From Bacteroidota bacterium (GTDB taxonomy: Bacteria > Bacteroidota > Bacteroidia > Chitinophagales > Chitinophagaceae): a stretch of 64,000 bases of DNA. Positions 34,999 to 43,851 of this stretch are shown one piece after another. Numbering within the stretch: the first letter of the stretch is position 1; each line of letters begins with the position of its first letter. The DNA is taken from positions 1,142,717 to 1,206,716 of the forward strand of contig JAFDXL010000009.1 of assembly GCA_018267955.1 (NCBI GenBank), read 5' to 3'. Made by a program: the position numbers and the translations under genes. Below the pieces are notes generated by a model. The model was not told where the DNA came from, ran no database searches, and saw only the letters and a program-made list of their open reading frames with translations.

Positions 34999-35838
34999 AT
35001 GAAAAATATATTACTCATTGTATTTGCATTGCTTATGGGCACGGCGGGGATTCATGCCCAAAGCTGCTGTGTAAAAGATGCTGATTTTAAACTGCTGGCA
35101 GTAAATGCCGACTTTAAAGCATCTCACCAGGCACCCGAGCCTTTTGAATATACCCCCAAATCGGGCTCTATGATCACTTTTAAGACTAAGGATGCCGCCA
35201 AAGACGGGCAGGCATTTTATGTGCCGTCTGACGAGCCAACTGATAAGGTTTTAATAATCATACATGAGTGGTGGGGATTGAACGACTACATAAAAAGAGA
35301 AGCAGAAAGGTGGCAGGAAAAGCTGGGCAATGTTGATGTGTATGCTGTGGATCTTTATGATGGGCAAGTAGCGGCCACACCGGAAGATGCAAGTAAGCTA
35401 AGCAGCAACCTCGATAATAAACGTGCTGAAACAATACTTAGCGGCGTGATAAGCAAGATTGGTAATAACAAACTTATTACCACACTTGGATGGTGCATGG
35501 GCGGCACATGGTCATTTACCGCAACCCTGCTGGCGCAGGAACAGGCCGCCGGCTGCATTATGTATTATGGTTTCCCCGAAAAGGATGCTAAAAAGATAAA
35601 AGGACTGCGCACAGATGTATTATACATCCGCGCTAATCAAGACAATTATATATCGCAGGATAAAGTAAACCAGTTTGGCAAAGAGGTAACGGCCACGGGC
35701 CACAAATTTGAACTGCATAGCTATGATGCAGTACATGCCTTTGCAAACCCTAGCAATCCTAAATATGATAGATTGGCAGCTGCACAAGCGGAAGATATTA
35801 GCATCAAATTCCTGAAAAAGAAACTACAGCTAGACTAA
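34999..35838 (+). CDS. Secreted dienelactone hydrolase family protein
   Basis: A 279-residue alpha/beta hydrolase with a signal peptide (residues 1-20, GIHAQ). The catalytic triad of the dienelactone hydrolase family is present: Cys166 in LGWCMGG, Asp215 in RANQDNY and His246 in DAVHAFANP. IIIHEWWGLNDYIK supplies the oxyanion region. Known members open lactone rings of chlorocatechol breakdown, but many secreted Bacteroidota versions have no known substrate. A TACATTTG box at 34972-34979 precedes the gene; a terminator follows. Confidence 0.88.
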   Translation: MKNILLIVFALLMGTAGIHAQSCCVKDADFKLLAVNADFKASHQAPEPFEYTPKSGSMITFKTKDAAKDGQAFYVPSDEPTDKVLIIIHEWWGLNDYIKREAERWQEKLGNVDVYAVDLYDGQVAATPEDASKLSSNLDNKRAETILSGVISKIGNNKLITTLGWCMGGTWSFTATLLAQEQAAGCIMYYGFPEKDAKKIKGLRTDVLYIRANQDNYISQDKVNQFGKEVTATGHKFELHSYDAVHAFANPSNPKYDRLAAAQAEDISIKFLKKKLQLD

Positions 35839-35859
35839 TCATTTTCATAGGTTCTTGAG

Positions 35860-35890
35860 CTGCCGGCTTTACAGCCGGCAGTTGTTTTAT
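35860..35890 (+). terminator. Terminator after the dienelactone hydrolase gene
   Basis: CTGCCGGCT pairs with AGCCGGCAG around TTAC, followed by TTGTTTTAT. Confidence 0.8.
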
Positions 35891-35944
35891 ATACTAGCAT
35901 CTCAGCGATAAATTATTTATGTTTAGTATTAAATAACCCTTATT

Positions 35945-38347
35945 ATGCATAAGGCATTCATCGTTATCTTACTATTGTTTACCCCGCTCCTGGTAATAGC
36001 ACAGCGTACACAGAGCATTACAGGCAGTGTAGTTGATAAAGAGTCGAAGTCGCCATTAATAGGTGTCCACGTATCAATAACAGATGTAAGCCCTGCAACC
36101 GGCACAGTTACAGACGAACGAGGCAACTTTATCATCAATAATATTCCTGTTGGCAAGCATACTATTTCATTTACCTACATTGGTTACCGGCCCTATGTGC
36201 AATCAAACATACTGGTAACATCCGGCAAAGAAGTGGTTTTGCCTATAGAGCTGGAGGAGTCTTCCAATAAAATGGAAGAGGTAGTTGTGCGGCAAAAAAA
36301 GGAACATATCAATGAGATGGCATTGGTAAGCGCTAAAACATTTGATGTACAGGAAACAGAGCGATATGCAGGCAGCCGTGCCGATCCTGCACGTATGGCA
36401 TCAAACTTTGCCGGTGTGCAGGGAGCAGATGATTCCCGTAACGATATTATTATACGAGGCAACTCACCGCAAGGACTATTATGGAGATTAGAAGATGTAG
36501 ACATCCCCAGCCCCAACCACTTTGCCATACCCGGCACTTCGGGCGGCCCTGTGAGTATGCTTAATAACAAAACGCTTGGTAACAGCGATTTTTTCACCGG
36601 TGCATTTCCTGCAGAATATGGCAACACTACGGCAGGGGTATTTGATCTGAAAATGCGCAATGGTAACAATCAAAAATATGAGTACACCGCGCAGTTGGGA
36701 TTTCTGGGCACAGAGATAGCAGCAGAAGGGCCTATATCAAGGAAGAAAGGCTCTTCATTTCTGTTCACATACAGGTACTCCACTTTGCAGTTATTCGAAA
36801 GCCTGAATATTAAGATCGGCACGAGCTCTATACCTCAATACCAGGATGCATCCTTCAAGCTCAATTTCCCGATCGGTAAACGTTCCAATCTTTCATTTTT
36901 TGGTTTAGGCGGGCTCAGTAAAATAGACCTCATCGTTAGCACATTGAAGCAGCCATCAGAGGAGTTGTATGGCGAATCAGACCGCGATCAATATTTTCGT
37001 TCTAATACCGGAGTTATCGGTACTTCGTTTAGCCATACCATTAATAGCAGTACCTATACAAAATTGATTATCTGCCAAACGGGAAATGAAATAGGCGCGC
37101 ATCATGATAAAGTGTTTCGTGATGCCAACTTTGTGCTTGATTCATTAAAAAGTATCCTCGATTACACTTTTGATGTGAACAGCACGGTAGCGCACTGGTT
37201 CATCAACAAAAAAATATCCGCAAAGCATATTATAAAAGCCGGCATCATCAATAATTACTATGCAGTGAATTTCCTGGACAGCAGCAGGCAATACCCACCT
37301 ACCCGGCAAGACTGGGAGCATAGGTTAGATTATAAAGGCGGTACAGATCTGCTGCAGGCTTATATTCAGTATAAATACAAGCCTACAGATGCACTTTCCA
37401 TTACTGCCGGCTTGCATGCGCAGTATCTTACACACAACCACTCAAAATCCCTGGAGCCGCGTGCGGGATTAAGATGGAGAGCCGGCTCATCTGATGTACT
37501 ATCATTTGGATATGGGCTACACAGCCAAATGCAGCCTTTATACCAATATTTTGCTCACCTGCCGCAAAACCCGGCAATAGCAATGCATAACTATGATATG
37601 GGCTTTACCCGTAGCCACCATTTTGTTGGCGGTTACGAACATCAGTTTAGCAATGTGCTCCGGGTACGCACAGAGGCATATTATCAATACTTATACAACA
37701 TCCCTATCGAGATACGTCCCGGCTCTTCTTTTTCCGGGCTTGACTATGGCTCCAGCTTTAGCCGATATTTTCCTGATACATTAAAGAATACTGGAACTGG
37801 CTATAATTACGGTTTCGAACTAACGATTGAAAAAACATTCAGTCATGGTTTTTATGTACTGGCTACGGGATCTGTGTTCGATTCCAAAGCAAAAGGCAAT
37901 GACGGTGTTTTTAGGAATACGGATTATAACAGCCATTTTGCTACTAACCTGCTGGGCGGATACGAAAAGAAGCTTGGTAAAAACAGCACATTGATCACAG
38001 GCATAAAAATTACTTACGCGGGGGGCAAACTATACTCACCACCGGACGTTGCCGCATCTAATGCCATAGGTGATTATATTGTTGTAGACTCCCTAAGAAA
38101 TACACTTAAGTTTCCCAATTACTTTCGTACAGATCTGAAGTTGGGAGTTCGCATTAACGGTAAGGCTGTAACGCATGAGATCGCTATAGACCTGGTAAAT
38201 ATTTTCGGAACAAAAAATCTTCTATCGCTTACATATAGTTCCGATCTTGCAGCGCAGGGTGTATATCCGTTTTATAAACAGTACCAATTGGGCTTTTTAC
38301 CGTTATTTTACTACCGCATAGATTTTGGATCGGATAAACGCCAGTAA
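35945..38347 (+). CDS. TonB-dependent outer membrane receptor with carboxypeptidase-like N-domain
   Basis: An 800-residue outer membrane receptor. A signal peptide (1-19) is followed by a carboxypeptidase-regulatory-like domain (about 24-105: ITGSVVDKESKSPLIGVHV, then GKHTISFTYIGYRP). The plug domain is at about 130-240, with NDIIIRGNSPQGLLWRLEDV and FFTGAFPAEYGN, and a 22-strand barrel runs to the C-terminus, ending in an aromatic residue pattern (YYRIDFG). Ligand unknown; the N-domain is typical of SusC/FecA-like receptors. The following acyltransferase gene starts 6 bases after its stop, so the two are co-transcribed. No SusD-like gene is present, so a glycan-uptake role is not supported. 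Confidence 0.92.
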   Translation: MHKAFIVILLLFTPLLVIAQRTQSITGSVVDKESKSPLIGVHVSITDVSPATGTVTDERGNFIINNIPVGKHTISFTYIGYRPYVQSNILVTSGKEVVLPIELEESSNKMEEVVVRQKKEHINEMALVSAKTFDVQETERYAGSRADPARMASNFAGVQGADDSRNDIIIRGNSPQGLLWRLEDVDIPSPNHFAIPGTSGGPVSMLNNKTLGNSDFFTGAFPAEYGNTTAGVFDLKMRNGNNQKYEYTAQLGFLGTEIAAEGPISRKKGSSFLFTYRYSTLQLFESLNIKIGTSSIPQYQDASFKLNFPIGKRSNLSFFGLGGLSKIDLIVSTLKQPSEELYGESDRDQYFRSNTGVIGTSFSHTINSSTYTKLIICQTGNEIGAHHDKVFRDANFVLDSLKSILDYTFDVNSTVAHWFINKKISAKHIIKAGIINNYYAVNFLDSSRQYPPTRQDWEHRLDYKGGTDLLQAYIQYKYKPTDALSITAGLHAQYLTHNHSKSLEPRAGLRWRAGSSDVLSFGYGLHSQMQPLYQYFAHLPQNPAIAMHNYDMGFTRSHHFVGGYEHQFSNVLRVRTEAYYQYLYNIPIEIRPGSSFSGLDYGSSFSRYFPDTLKNTGTGYNYGFELTIEKTFSHGFYVLATGSVFDSKAKGNDGVFRNTDYNSHFATNLLGGYEKKLGKNSTLITGIKITYAGGKLYSPPDVAASNAIGDYIVVDSLRNTLKFPNYFRTDLKLGVRINGKAVTHEIAIDLVNIFGTKNLLSLTYSSDLAAQGVYPFYKQYQLGFLPLFYYRIDFGSDKRQ

Positions 38348-38353
38348 TATTGA

Positions 38354-39391
38354 ATGAAGAAACAGCAGATCAATGCATTAACAGCTACAAGAGGATTTGC
38401 CGCTTTGCTCATCGTGATATTTCACTTTGGGCTGGAACGGTTCCCTATTAATGCAATGCAGCCATTTTTTACAAAAGGCAATATAGCAGTCAGTTATTTC
38501 TTTGTGCTGTCCGGCTTTATTATGTGCTGGACCTATCAAGACCGCCTTACTTCATACAGCGATTACATAAAACGCAGGGTAGCCCGTATTGTGCCGCTAT
38601 ACTGGTTTGCATTGGCTGCATACGTTTCTTTTTTTATCTGGCAGCATTTTCATCATGCGTTAGTATTAGATGCAGATTTCAGGATCGCTGCTCTTTTAAA
38701 TATCGTATTTCTCCAGTCATACTTCCCGCATTATGCACTCCTGGTAAATGGCCCCGGGTGGTCGTTGTCTGTAGAAATGCTGTTCTACCTTACATTTCCT
38801 TTCTTTTTAGCGATATATAATAAGCACCTGCGATGGTTTTATGTAATAACAATAACTGTCTTCGCGTTATCCCAGGTGGCGCATATATACTTTGTACTGC
38901 ATGATAATGGCAGCAATGACAACTGGCATAATTTCATCTACTATCATCCGCTATGGCACATCAATGAATTTCTGTTTGGCATGATGGGTTGCCATTGGTT
39001 TGATGTATTGAAGCAACGCCATCAGTGGCTATTCCCTTTTTTACTGTTTGCTTTAATCACTGTTATAATAATGTACGCACCGCCGGTATTCCATAATGGC
39101 TTGATGGCGCCTCTTGTACTACTATTTATAATTGCAGTAGCAGTAAAACAACCGCGCATATTGGGCTGGAAGCCATTGGTGTTTCTGGGGGAGATCAGCT
39201 ACGGAATTTATATACTCCAGTTTCCTGTATATGCATATTGGGAAAAGCTGAGTGATAAACTGTTTGGCGATCTAAATACGAATACTTTCTTCTACTCTTA
39301 TGTTATCGTATTGATCGCCGTCAGCGCTATCTGTTATTCGGTTATTGAGCAGCCATTAAGAAGGAAGATCAACGCACTGGGCAAAAAATAA
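38354..39391 (+). CDS. Acyltransferase 3 family membrane protein (OafA/YrhL-like)
   Basis: A 345-residue integral membrane acyltransferase with about ten spans. The family start TATRGFAALLIVIFHFG contains the conserved Arg and His. Other landmarks are FFVLSGFIMCWTY, KRRVARIVPLYWF, GPGWSLSVEMLFYLTFP and the final ISYGIYILQFPVY block. These enzymes move acetyl or other acyl groups onto sugars of lipopolysaccharide, exopolysaccharide or peptidoglycan. It lies 6 bases after the TonB-dependent receptor, an unusual partner. The acyl acceptor cannot be read. Confidence 0.9.
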   Translation: MKKQQINALTATRGFAALLIVIFHFGLERFPINAMQPFFTKGNIAVSYFFVLSGFIMCWTYQDRLTSYSDYIKRRVARIVPLYWFALAAYVSFFIWQHFHHALVLDADFRIAALLNIVFLQSYFPHYALLVNGPGWSLSVEMLFYLTFPFFLAIYNKHLRWFYVITITVFALSQVAHIYFVLHDNGSNDNWHNFIYYHPLWHINEFLFGMMGCHWFDVLKQRHQWLFPFLLFALITVIIMYAPPVFHNGLMAPLVLLFIIAVAVKQPRILGWKPLVFLGEISYGIYILQFPVYAYWEKLSDKLFGDLNTNTFFYSYVIVLIAVSAICYSVIEQPLRRKINALGKK

Positions 39392-39417
39392 ATTTGCTGC
39401 GTATGTAATAATCTCCT

Positions 39418-39425
39418 TAATATTG
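39418..39425 (+). promoter_or_regulatory. -7-like box (TAATATTG) 5 nt before a 23-codon frame
   Basis: One mismatch from TAnnTTTG. It ends 5 nt before GTG 39431, the same spacing as at several other genes here. Confidence 0.35.
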
Positions 39426-39430
39426 CACCC

Positions 39431-39502
39431 GTGAAATCAATGTCAAAACATAATAAGTGTAACTGGTACCATGGGTATTGGAAGGGTTTTGCATTAACTT
39501 AA
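39431..39502 (+). CDS. Possible 23-residue peptide
   Basis: A short frame from GTG 39431 to TAA 39500-39502 in an otherwise empty 183-base gap. The peptide is rich in Lys, His, Trp and Tyr (HNKCNWYHGYWKGF). It lies between a -7-like box 5 nt upstream and a strong terminator 28 bases downstream, so a short transcript of about 130 nt is plausible. It may be a small protein, a regulatory leader of the following thioesterase gene, or a non-coding RNA with a chance frame. I do not recognise it. Confidence 0.35.
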   Translation: MKSMSKHNKCNWYHGYWKGFALT

Positions 39503-39529
39503 ACAAAGTATAACAGATTAAGATAACAC

Positions 39530-39557
39530 AAGCCCTTCGGACAACCGAAGGGCTTTT
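39530..39557 (+). terminator. Strong terminator upstream of the thioesterase gene
   Basis: AAGCCCTTCGG pairs with CCGAAGGGCTT around ACAA, followed by TTTTTAATG. It lies only 18 bases before the ATG at 39575, so it ends something upstream or acts as an attenuator. Confidence 0.85.
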
Positions 39558-39574
39558 TTAATGTTTAACAAAGT

Positions 39575-39991
39575 ATGAAACTGATCAACAAGAAGATTTG
39601 CATGGGTAAGGATATTGGTATCCATGGCAACATGTTTGGCGGCATTTTAATGGCATGGATAGATGAGGCTGCTGCAGCCTTTGCTACAGAATACTGTCAT
39701 ACGCCGAATATGATCACGTTAAAGGTGGGTGAACTGCTGTTTAAGAAACCAATAAAAACCGGGAACCACATACGCTTGTATGGAGAGGTAGCTCATTTGG
39801 GCAATACCTCCATTACATTAAACATAGAAGTTAGGAAATACAATGTTTATAGCGGGGAGGAAATGGTCGTTTGTACTACATCCATCACTTTTGTGAGGAT
39901 AGACGACGATGGTAACCCTACCGGCATTGGCGAGTCTATAAGGGCCAAACACGAACGCCTTGTAAGCGCTGGAGACGAAGCGATCAATTAA
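39575..39991 (+). CDS. Acyl-CoA thioesterase (hotdog fold, YciA-like)
   Basis: A 138-residue hotdog-fold thioesterase that hydrolyses acyl-CoA to free acid and CoA. GNMFGGILMAWIDEAAAAFA is the helix-and-loop region with the catalytic acid (Asp) and GG turn. TLKVGELLFKKPIKTGNHI and VCTTSITFVRID match the paired strands. The family works as a hexamer or trimer of dimers. The preceding terminator ends only 18 bases before its ATG, leaving no room for a normal leader. Confidence 0.88.
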   Translation: MKLINKKICMGKDIGIHGNMFGGILMAWIDEAAAAFATEYCHTPNMITLKVGELLFKKPIKTGNHIRLYGEVAHLGNTSITLNIEVRKYNVYSGEEMVVCTTSITFVRIDDDGNPTGIGESIRAKHERLVSAGDEAIN

Positions 39992-39999
39992 ATAATAAA

Positions 40000-40021
40000 G
40001 CCGCCCTTGTACGGGGCGGCC
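40000..40021. terminator. Hairpin after the thioesterase gene
   Basis: GCCGCCC pairs with GGGCGGC around TTGTACG, between convergent genes. The T-run is poor on the plus strand but better on the minus strand (TTTATTATT). Confidence 0.6.
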
Positions 40022-40046
40022 TTACCGATATATTGAGGTGTTGTTT

Positions 40047-40841
40047 TTACCATCCGTCACCATCCATCAGGTTGCCCAGGCCACCAAGGATGCTGCCTTC
40101 TTCTTTACGTTTATATGTTCCATATTGCAGGATGCGTGATGCAAGCCTGCTGATAGGCAATGTTTGTATCCATACAGTGCCCGGTCCACGAAGTGTGGCA
40201 AAGAAAACGCCTTCGCCACCAAAGAGTGTATTCTTAATACCACCTACGAACTGGATGTCATAGTTGACTGTTTGAGTAAAAGCTACCAGGCAGCCGGTAT
40301 CTATTTTCAATACCTCTCCGGGTTGCAAGTCGCGACTCATTACATGGCCACCGGCATGCACAAATGCCATACCATCACCTTCCAGTTTCTCCATAATGAA
40401 ACCTTCGCCACCAAACAGGCCGGTACCTAACTTTCTTTGAAATTCTATACCTACCGATACACCTTTTGCCGCGCAAAGGAAAGCATCCTTCTGGCATATT
40501 ACGCGATTGCCAAGCTGTTGCAGATCCAGGGGAATGATCTTACCGGGATATGGCGATGCGAAAGAAACTCTTTTCTTGCCCTGCCCTACGTTGGTGTATG
40601 TAGTCATAAACAAGCTTTCGCCTACCAGCAGGCGTTTGCCCGCAGAAAACAATTTGCTCATCAATCCAGACCCAACAGATTGGCTGCCATCGCCAAAGAT
40701 TGTTTCCATTTGTATGCCATCATCCATCATCATAAAGGCGCCGGCCTCTGCAACTGCGGTTTCCTGCGGATCCAGTTCTATCTCCACATACTGCATTTCT
40801 TCGCCTATGATACGGTAGTCAATTTCGTGGTTATAACGCAT
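40047..40841 (-). CDS. TIGR00266 / AIM24 family protein
   Basis: A 264-residue beta-rich protein of the TIGR00266 (AIM24-like) family. Landmarks are the Gly-Ala-rich turns [52 protein letters not shown] and [15 protein letters not shown]. No catalytic residues are known; the yeast relative is a mitochondrial inner membrane protein. A TAGCTTTG box on the minus strand (40861-40868) lies 19 bases before the ATG. Role in bacteria unknown. Confidence 0.88.
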   Translation of the reverse strand: MRYNHEIDYRIIGEEMQYVEIELDPQETAVAEAGAFMMMDDGIQMETIFGDGSQSVGSGLMSKLFSAGKRLLVGESLFMTTYTNVGQGKKRVSFASPYPGKIIPLDLQQLGNRVICQKDAFLCAAKGVSVGIEFQRKLGTGLFGGEGFIMEKLEGDGMAFVHAGGHVMSRDLQPGEVLKIDTGCLVAFTQTVNYDIQFVGGIKNTLFGGEGVFFATLRGPGTVWIQTLPISRLASRILQYGTYKRKEEGSILGGLGNLMDGDGW

Positions 40842-41094
40842 AAGTTATTATTTAGTATATCAAAGCTACGGGGTATTATGATACAGTTTATTCAAATTCG
40901 GCAAACTATATTTATATGTCGGTGAGCTGCGTTTTAATGTCGGTATCTAATTGCTTCGTGCCATACAACATGTATCCCCTCCCTGATTGTTAGCCGGCAT
41001 AAACATGCTATAGTTTGTTAAATTGAAGATAACCAATGCATCATACCGTATATACCTTATATTTTTTGTGTAAATTGTAGTCTCAAATTATTTT

Positions 41095-41841
41095 ATGGAA
41101 GATAGGAACACACCGCTCAATTATTCTGACTATACAGTAGTACAGGATGATACCCGGGTAGTAGCCAAAAAATTTATGGCGAATGTATTTTTATGGATGT
41201 CGGCAGCTTTAATGCTTTCTGCCTTTACTGCTTACTTTTTTGCCGGCAACCCGCAACTATTACAATATTTAGTGAATGCAAATGGCAGGGGCCTCAACCT
41301 GTTGGGATATGCAGTTATGCTGGCACCTATAGGTTTTGTACTCACTATGTCTCTCGCATTTAACAGGCTTTCGTATGGTGCAATATTAGGATTGTTCCTT
41401 TTGTACTCTGCAATCAATGGTATCAGCTTCAGCTTTATATTATTGGCTTATACAGCGGGATCCATTGTTACTTGTTTTGCATCTGCCGCGGGTATGTTTG
41501 GTGTAATGGCAATTATGGGTTATACTACAAATAAGGACCTTACAGGTTTTGGGAGTATTATGATCATGGGATTGTTTGGCATTGTTATAGCGTCACTGAT
41601 CAACTGGTTTATTGGCAGCGAACAACTGAATTATATCATCAGTATCATCGGTGTATGTGTATTTACCGGTCTTACAGCTTACGATGTTCAAAAACTCAAA
41701 AGGATCGGTACCAATGCAGACTATGTAGGGGGAGCCGCCGCAACTACCGGCAAATTGGCTGTAATGGGCGCACTTAGCCTTTATCTCGATTTCATCAACC
41801 TCTTCCTTATGCTGCTACGTCTATTTGGCAAAAGGAAGTAG
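41095..41841 (+). CDS. Bax inhibitor-1/YccA family membrane protein
   Basis: A 248-residue, seven-span membrane protein of the BI-1 (TMBIM) superfamily. The N-terminal cytoplasmic part is short, then LWMSAALMLSAFTAYFF, an FVLTMSLAF block and a final region with the conserved Asp pair in FTGLTAYDVQKLKRIG. Bacterial BsYetJ-like members are proton-gated calcium channels; this protein keeps the buried acidic positions. It stands alone, with a terminator after it. Confidence 0.9.
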   Translation: MEDRNTPLNYSDYTVVQDDTRVVAKKFMANVFLWMSAALMLSAFTAYFFAGNPQLLQYLVNANGRGLNLLGYAVMLAPIGFVLTMSLAFNRLSYGAILGLFLLYSAINGISFSFILLAYTAGSIVTCFASAAGMFGVMAIMGYTTNKDLTGFGSIMIMGLFGIVIASLINWFIGSEQLNYIISIIGVCVFTGLTAYDVQKLKRIGTNADYVGGAAATTGKLAVMGALSLYLDFINLFLMLLRLFGKRK

Positions 41842-41864
41842 TATTACAGATACTTTAAAAAATC

Positions 41865-41890
41865 AGGGTGTACTTAAAGTACACCCTTTA
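41865..41890. terminator. Terminator after the BI-1 gene
   Basis: AGGGTGTACTT pairs with AAGTACACCCT with a one-base centre, followed by TTATTATTT. It lies between convergent genes. Confidence 0.8.
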
Positions 41891-41911
41891 TTATTTATGA
41901 AATATTATTTC

Positions 41912-42406
41912 CTAGTGCATCTCCAGGATGTGGTGCGTACCGTGGGCATGTAATATGTCCTTAGCTTTTTGTACCTCGTCTTCACTGCCTTGGGCAACTA
42001 ATAAATATTTACCACCTTCTAATTCTGTATGATATTTTTTAGCTGCCTGTTCGTTTACACCTGTGTTCATCAGTACCGATGCTATTCCTCCTCCTATTAA
42101 ACCGAAGTCAAAACCTGCTATAGCGCCAACCAGTGCACCTGCGCCGTATAAAAAACCTATTCCGGGGATGGCAAATAAGCCAACACCGGTCAAAATTCCT
42201 AAAGTAGTACCCAGAGCTGTAGTGGCGGCAGCGCCTCCCAACTTCAGCGGATAATGTTCTGTGGGGTTACCCTGCTCATCCACACCTTCTGTTTCTGCTT
42301 TTCCAATGATGGATAAATGCTTTACCGGGTAGCCTCCGTCCTTTAATTCTTTGGCTGCTGCCAGCGCCTTTTCGTGATTTTCATAGACACCTATTGTTAC
42401 TTTCAT
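41912..42406 (-). CDS. Glycine-zipper stress-type membrane protein
   Basis: A 164-residue protein with a ferredoxin-like start (VTIGVYENHEKALAAAKELK), a Gly/Ala-rich double hydrophobic region (about 57-110, many GxxxG repeats) and a C-terminal segment YLLVAQGSEDEVQKAKDIL. The layout matches the general stress protein 17M/DUF1269-type domain that embeds in the inner membrane with its ends in the cytoplasm. Function is unproven. A duplicate of the first strand pattern at the C-terminus suggests an internal ferredoxin-like pair. Confidence 0.7.
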   Translation of the reverse strand: MKVTIGVYENHEKALAAAKELKDGGYPVKHLSIIGKAETEGVDEQGNPTEHYPLKLGGAAATTALGTTLGILTGVGLFAIPGIGFLYGAGALVGAIAGFDFGLIGGGIASVLMNTGVNEQAAKKYHTELEGGKYLLVAQGSEDEVQKAKDILHAHGTHHILEMH

Positions 42407-42486
42407 ATAGATATGCGTTTTTGATTCTATATAAAATTACCAAAATGATGCCTATAAGCGAAGAGTTTTGTTAAGGTTGTAAAATG

Positions 42487-43848
42487 CTAGCCTTTGGCTC
42501 CTGATGCCATCTCGATAGCTTTTAAATTAATGGCAGAATCAATAGAAATATTTAGCCTGGACGCTTTTTTCTGAATCTCCTCCATCATATCTGCATCCTG
42601 GTGAATAGTCTTTTTAGCCATCTTTATTGGACGTTCCTTCTTTACTCGTGCATAATATGCGCCCGGATTAGTGTACATCTGGTATGCATCATCTATAAAG
42701 CCATCGCCGAAATGGTCGAGGTTATTGCTACAATACATAATAATGATCGCTTTATAAGATTCAAGTTGTGATTTCAGATCATACTCCCAAACCTCTTTTT
42801 TATCAGGTGTTTCAGGGACTACACTATTGTTATAATACCAGTATTCGCTTTTATCAAATGGAACTTCCATAAGCCCCAGGTAGGCATATCCCCTGTAGTA
42901 GCTGTCGCCAATGCCCAGTACCTTTATTGGAGTGGCCGCAGGGGAGCCGGTGTACCCGATATTTGGATATGCTAACGGTTTCCTCTCCGGGCCAACATGT
43001 TCCAGTGCACTTTTGCCTATCGCATCCCCATCTCTCACCTTAGGTACGTCAGAAAGGGTAACATCCTTCCAAGATAACATTGGCAATTCTATACCCTTCA
43101 GATGCTCAATATACCTTAGCATGGTATCAGCGGCAATACACTCTGTATAGTAGCTCCAGTGAGTACCGTGTTGTGTAAATAATGGGTAAGGCGCTGTGTT
43201 TTTTATCGAGTTGAGATAGCTGTAATAATCAATAAAGTTTAGCCCTAATGCTTTACTCTTGTTTACAAATTTTTCATAGTTATTTACCTGCTTGGGGAAT
43301 TTCAGATACTTAGTCGGCACAACAGTTTCCGGCATAAAGTATTCTTTTGTAGGAACGTAAGCCAGTATCAGATCTATACCTTTAGCCTTCAAAGTATCTG
43401 CAATTACTTTTGCCTTTGTTAATTGATCATTAACCGTACTATCAGGCAATGCATTCTTGCCTAGGTAGGTGTTAACTGCATCTGTACAAATAAAATAGTC
43501 GTCCTTACCAACTACATAAGCGTACAGGCTTAGCTTTTTATACAATTCATAATCCAGCTGGTTTTTGACAGGCAATAATTTTTTGCCCAGGCGTGAATCA
43601 TTTTTCAGGTATGCTTCCGTTTTGTCCTGGTAGTAACCATCCAGCCAATTAGAAAGGTCAAAATCAGGTGCACTGGCTACCGTTTCAGCCGTTTCATCAT
43701 CGCTTTCACTCCCGGTCATCTTATTATAAGCCGCCAGCCATATCAATAGCCCGAGAATAGCATACCAGGCAATTTTTAAAGACAATTCAGAACCGCCCTG
43801 CTCTACCTTAACCTCTGACGTTTTCACTTGCTCTTTTTTCTTTGTCAT
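42487..43848 (-). CDS. AlgJ/AlgX-like periplasmic O-acetyltransferase (SGNH fold)
   Basis: A 453-residue protein with one N-terminal membrane anchor (about 24-42) and a periplasmic SGNH-hydrolase-like domain. Catalytic landmarks of AlgJ/AlgX are present: GTHWSYYTE (the Asp/His-type segment, about residues 223-231) and VLGIGDSYYRGY with the nucleophile Ser in the GDS motif. These proteins transfer acetyl groups to exopolysaccharides using the MBOAT partner AlgI, whose gene is directly upstream (3 bases apart). A basic, helical C-terminal extension (about 395-453) is extra. The polymer is unknown. Confidence 0.85.
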   Translation of the reverse strand: MTKKKEQVKTSEVKVEQGGSELSLKIAWYAILGLLIWLAAYNKMTGSESDDETAETVASAPDFDLSNWLDGYYQDKTEAYLKNDSRLGKKLLPVKNQLDYELYKKLSLYAYVVGKDDYFICTDAVNTYLGKNALPDSTVNDQLTKAKVIADTLKAKGIDLILAYVPTKEYFMPETVVPTKYLKFPKQVNNYEKFVNKSKALGLNFIDYYSYLNSIKNTAPYPLFTQHGTHWSYYTECIAADTMLRYIEHLKGIELPMLSWKDVTLSDVPKVRDGDAIGKSALEHVGPERKPLAYPNIGYTGSPAATPIKVLGIGDSYYRGYAYLGLMEVPFDKSEYWYYNNSVVPETPDKKEVWEYDLKSQLESYKAIIIMYCSNNLDHFGDGFIDDAYQMYTNPGAYYARVKKERPIKMAKKTIHQDADMMEEIQKKASRLNISIDSAINLKAIEMASGAKG

Positions 43849-43851
43849 GGA

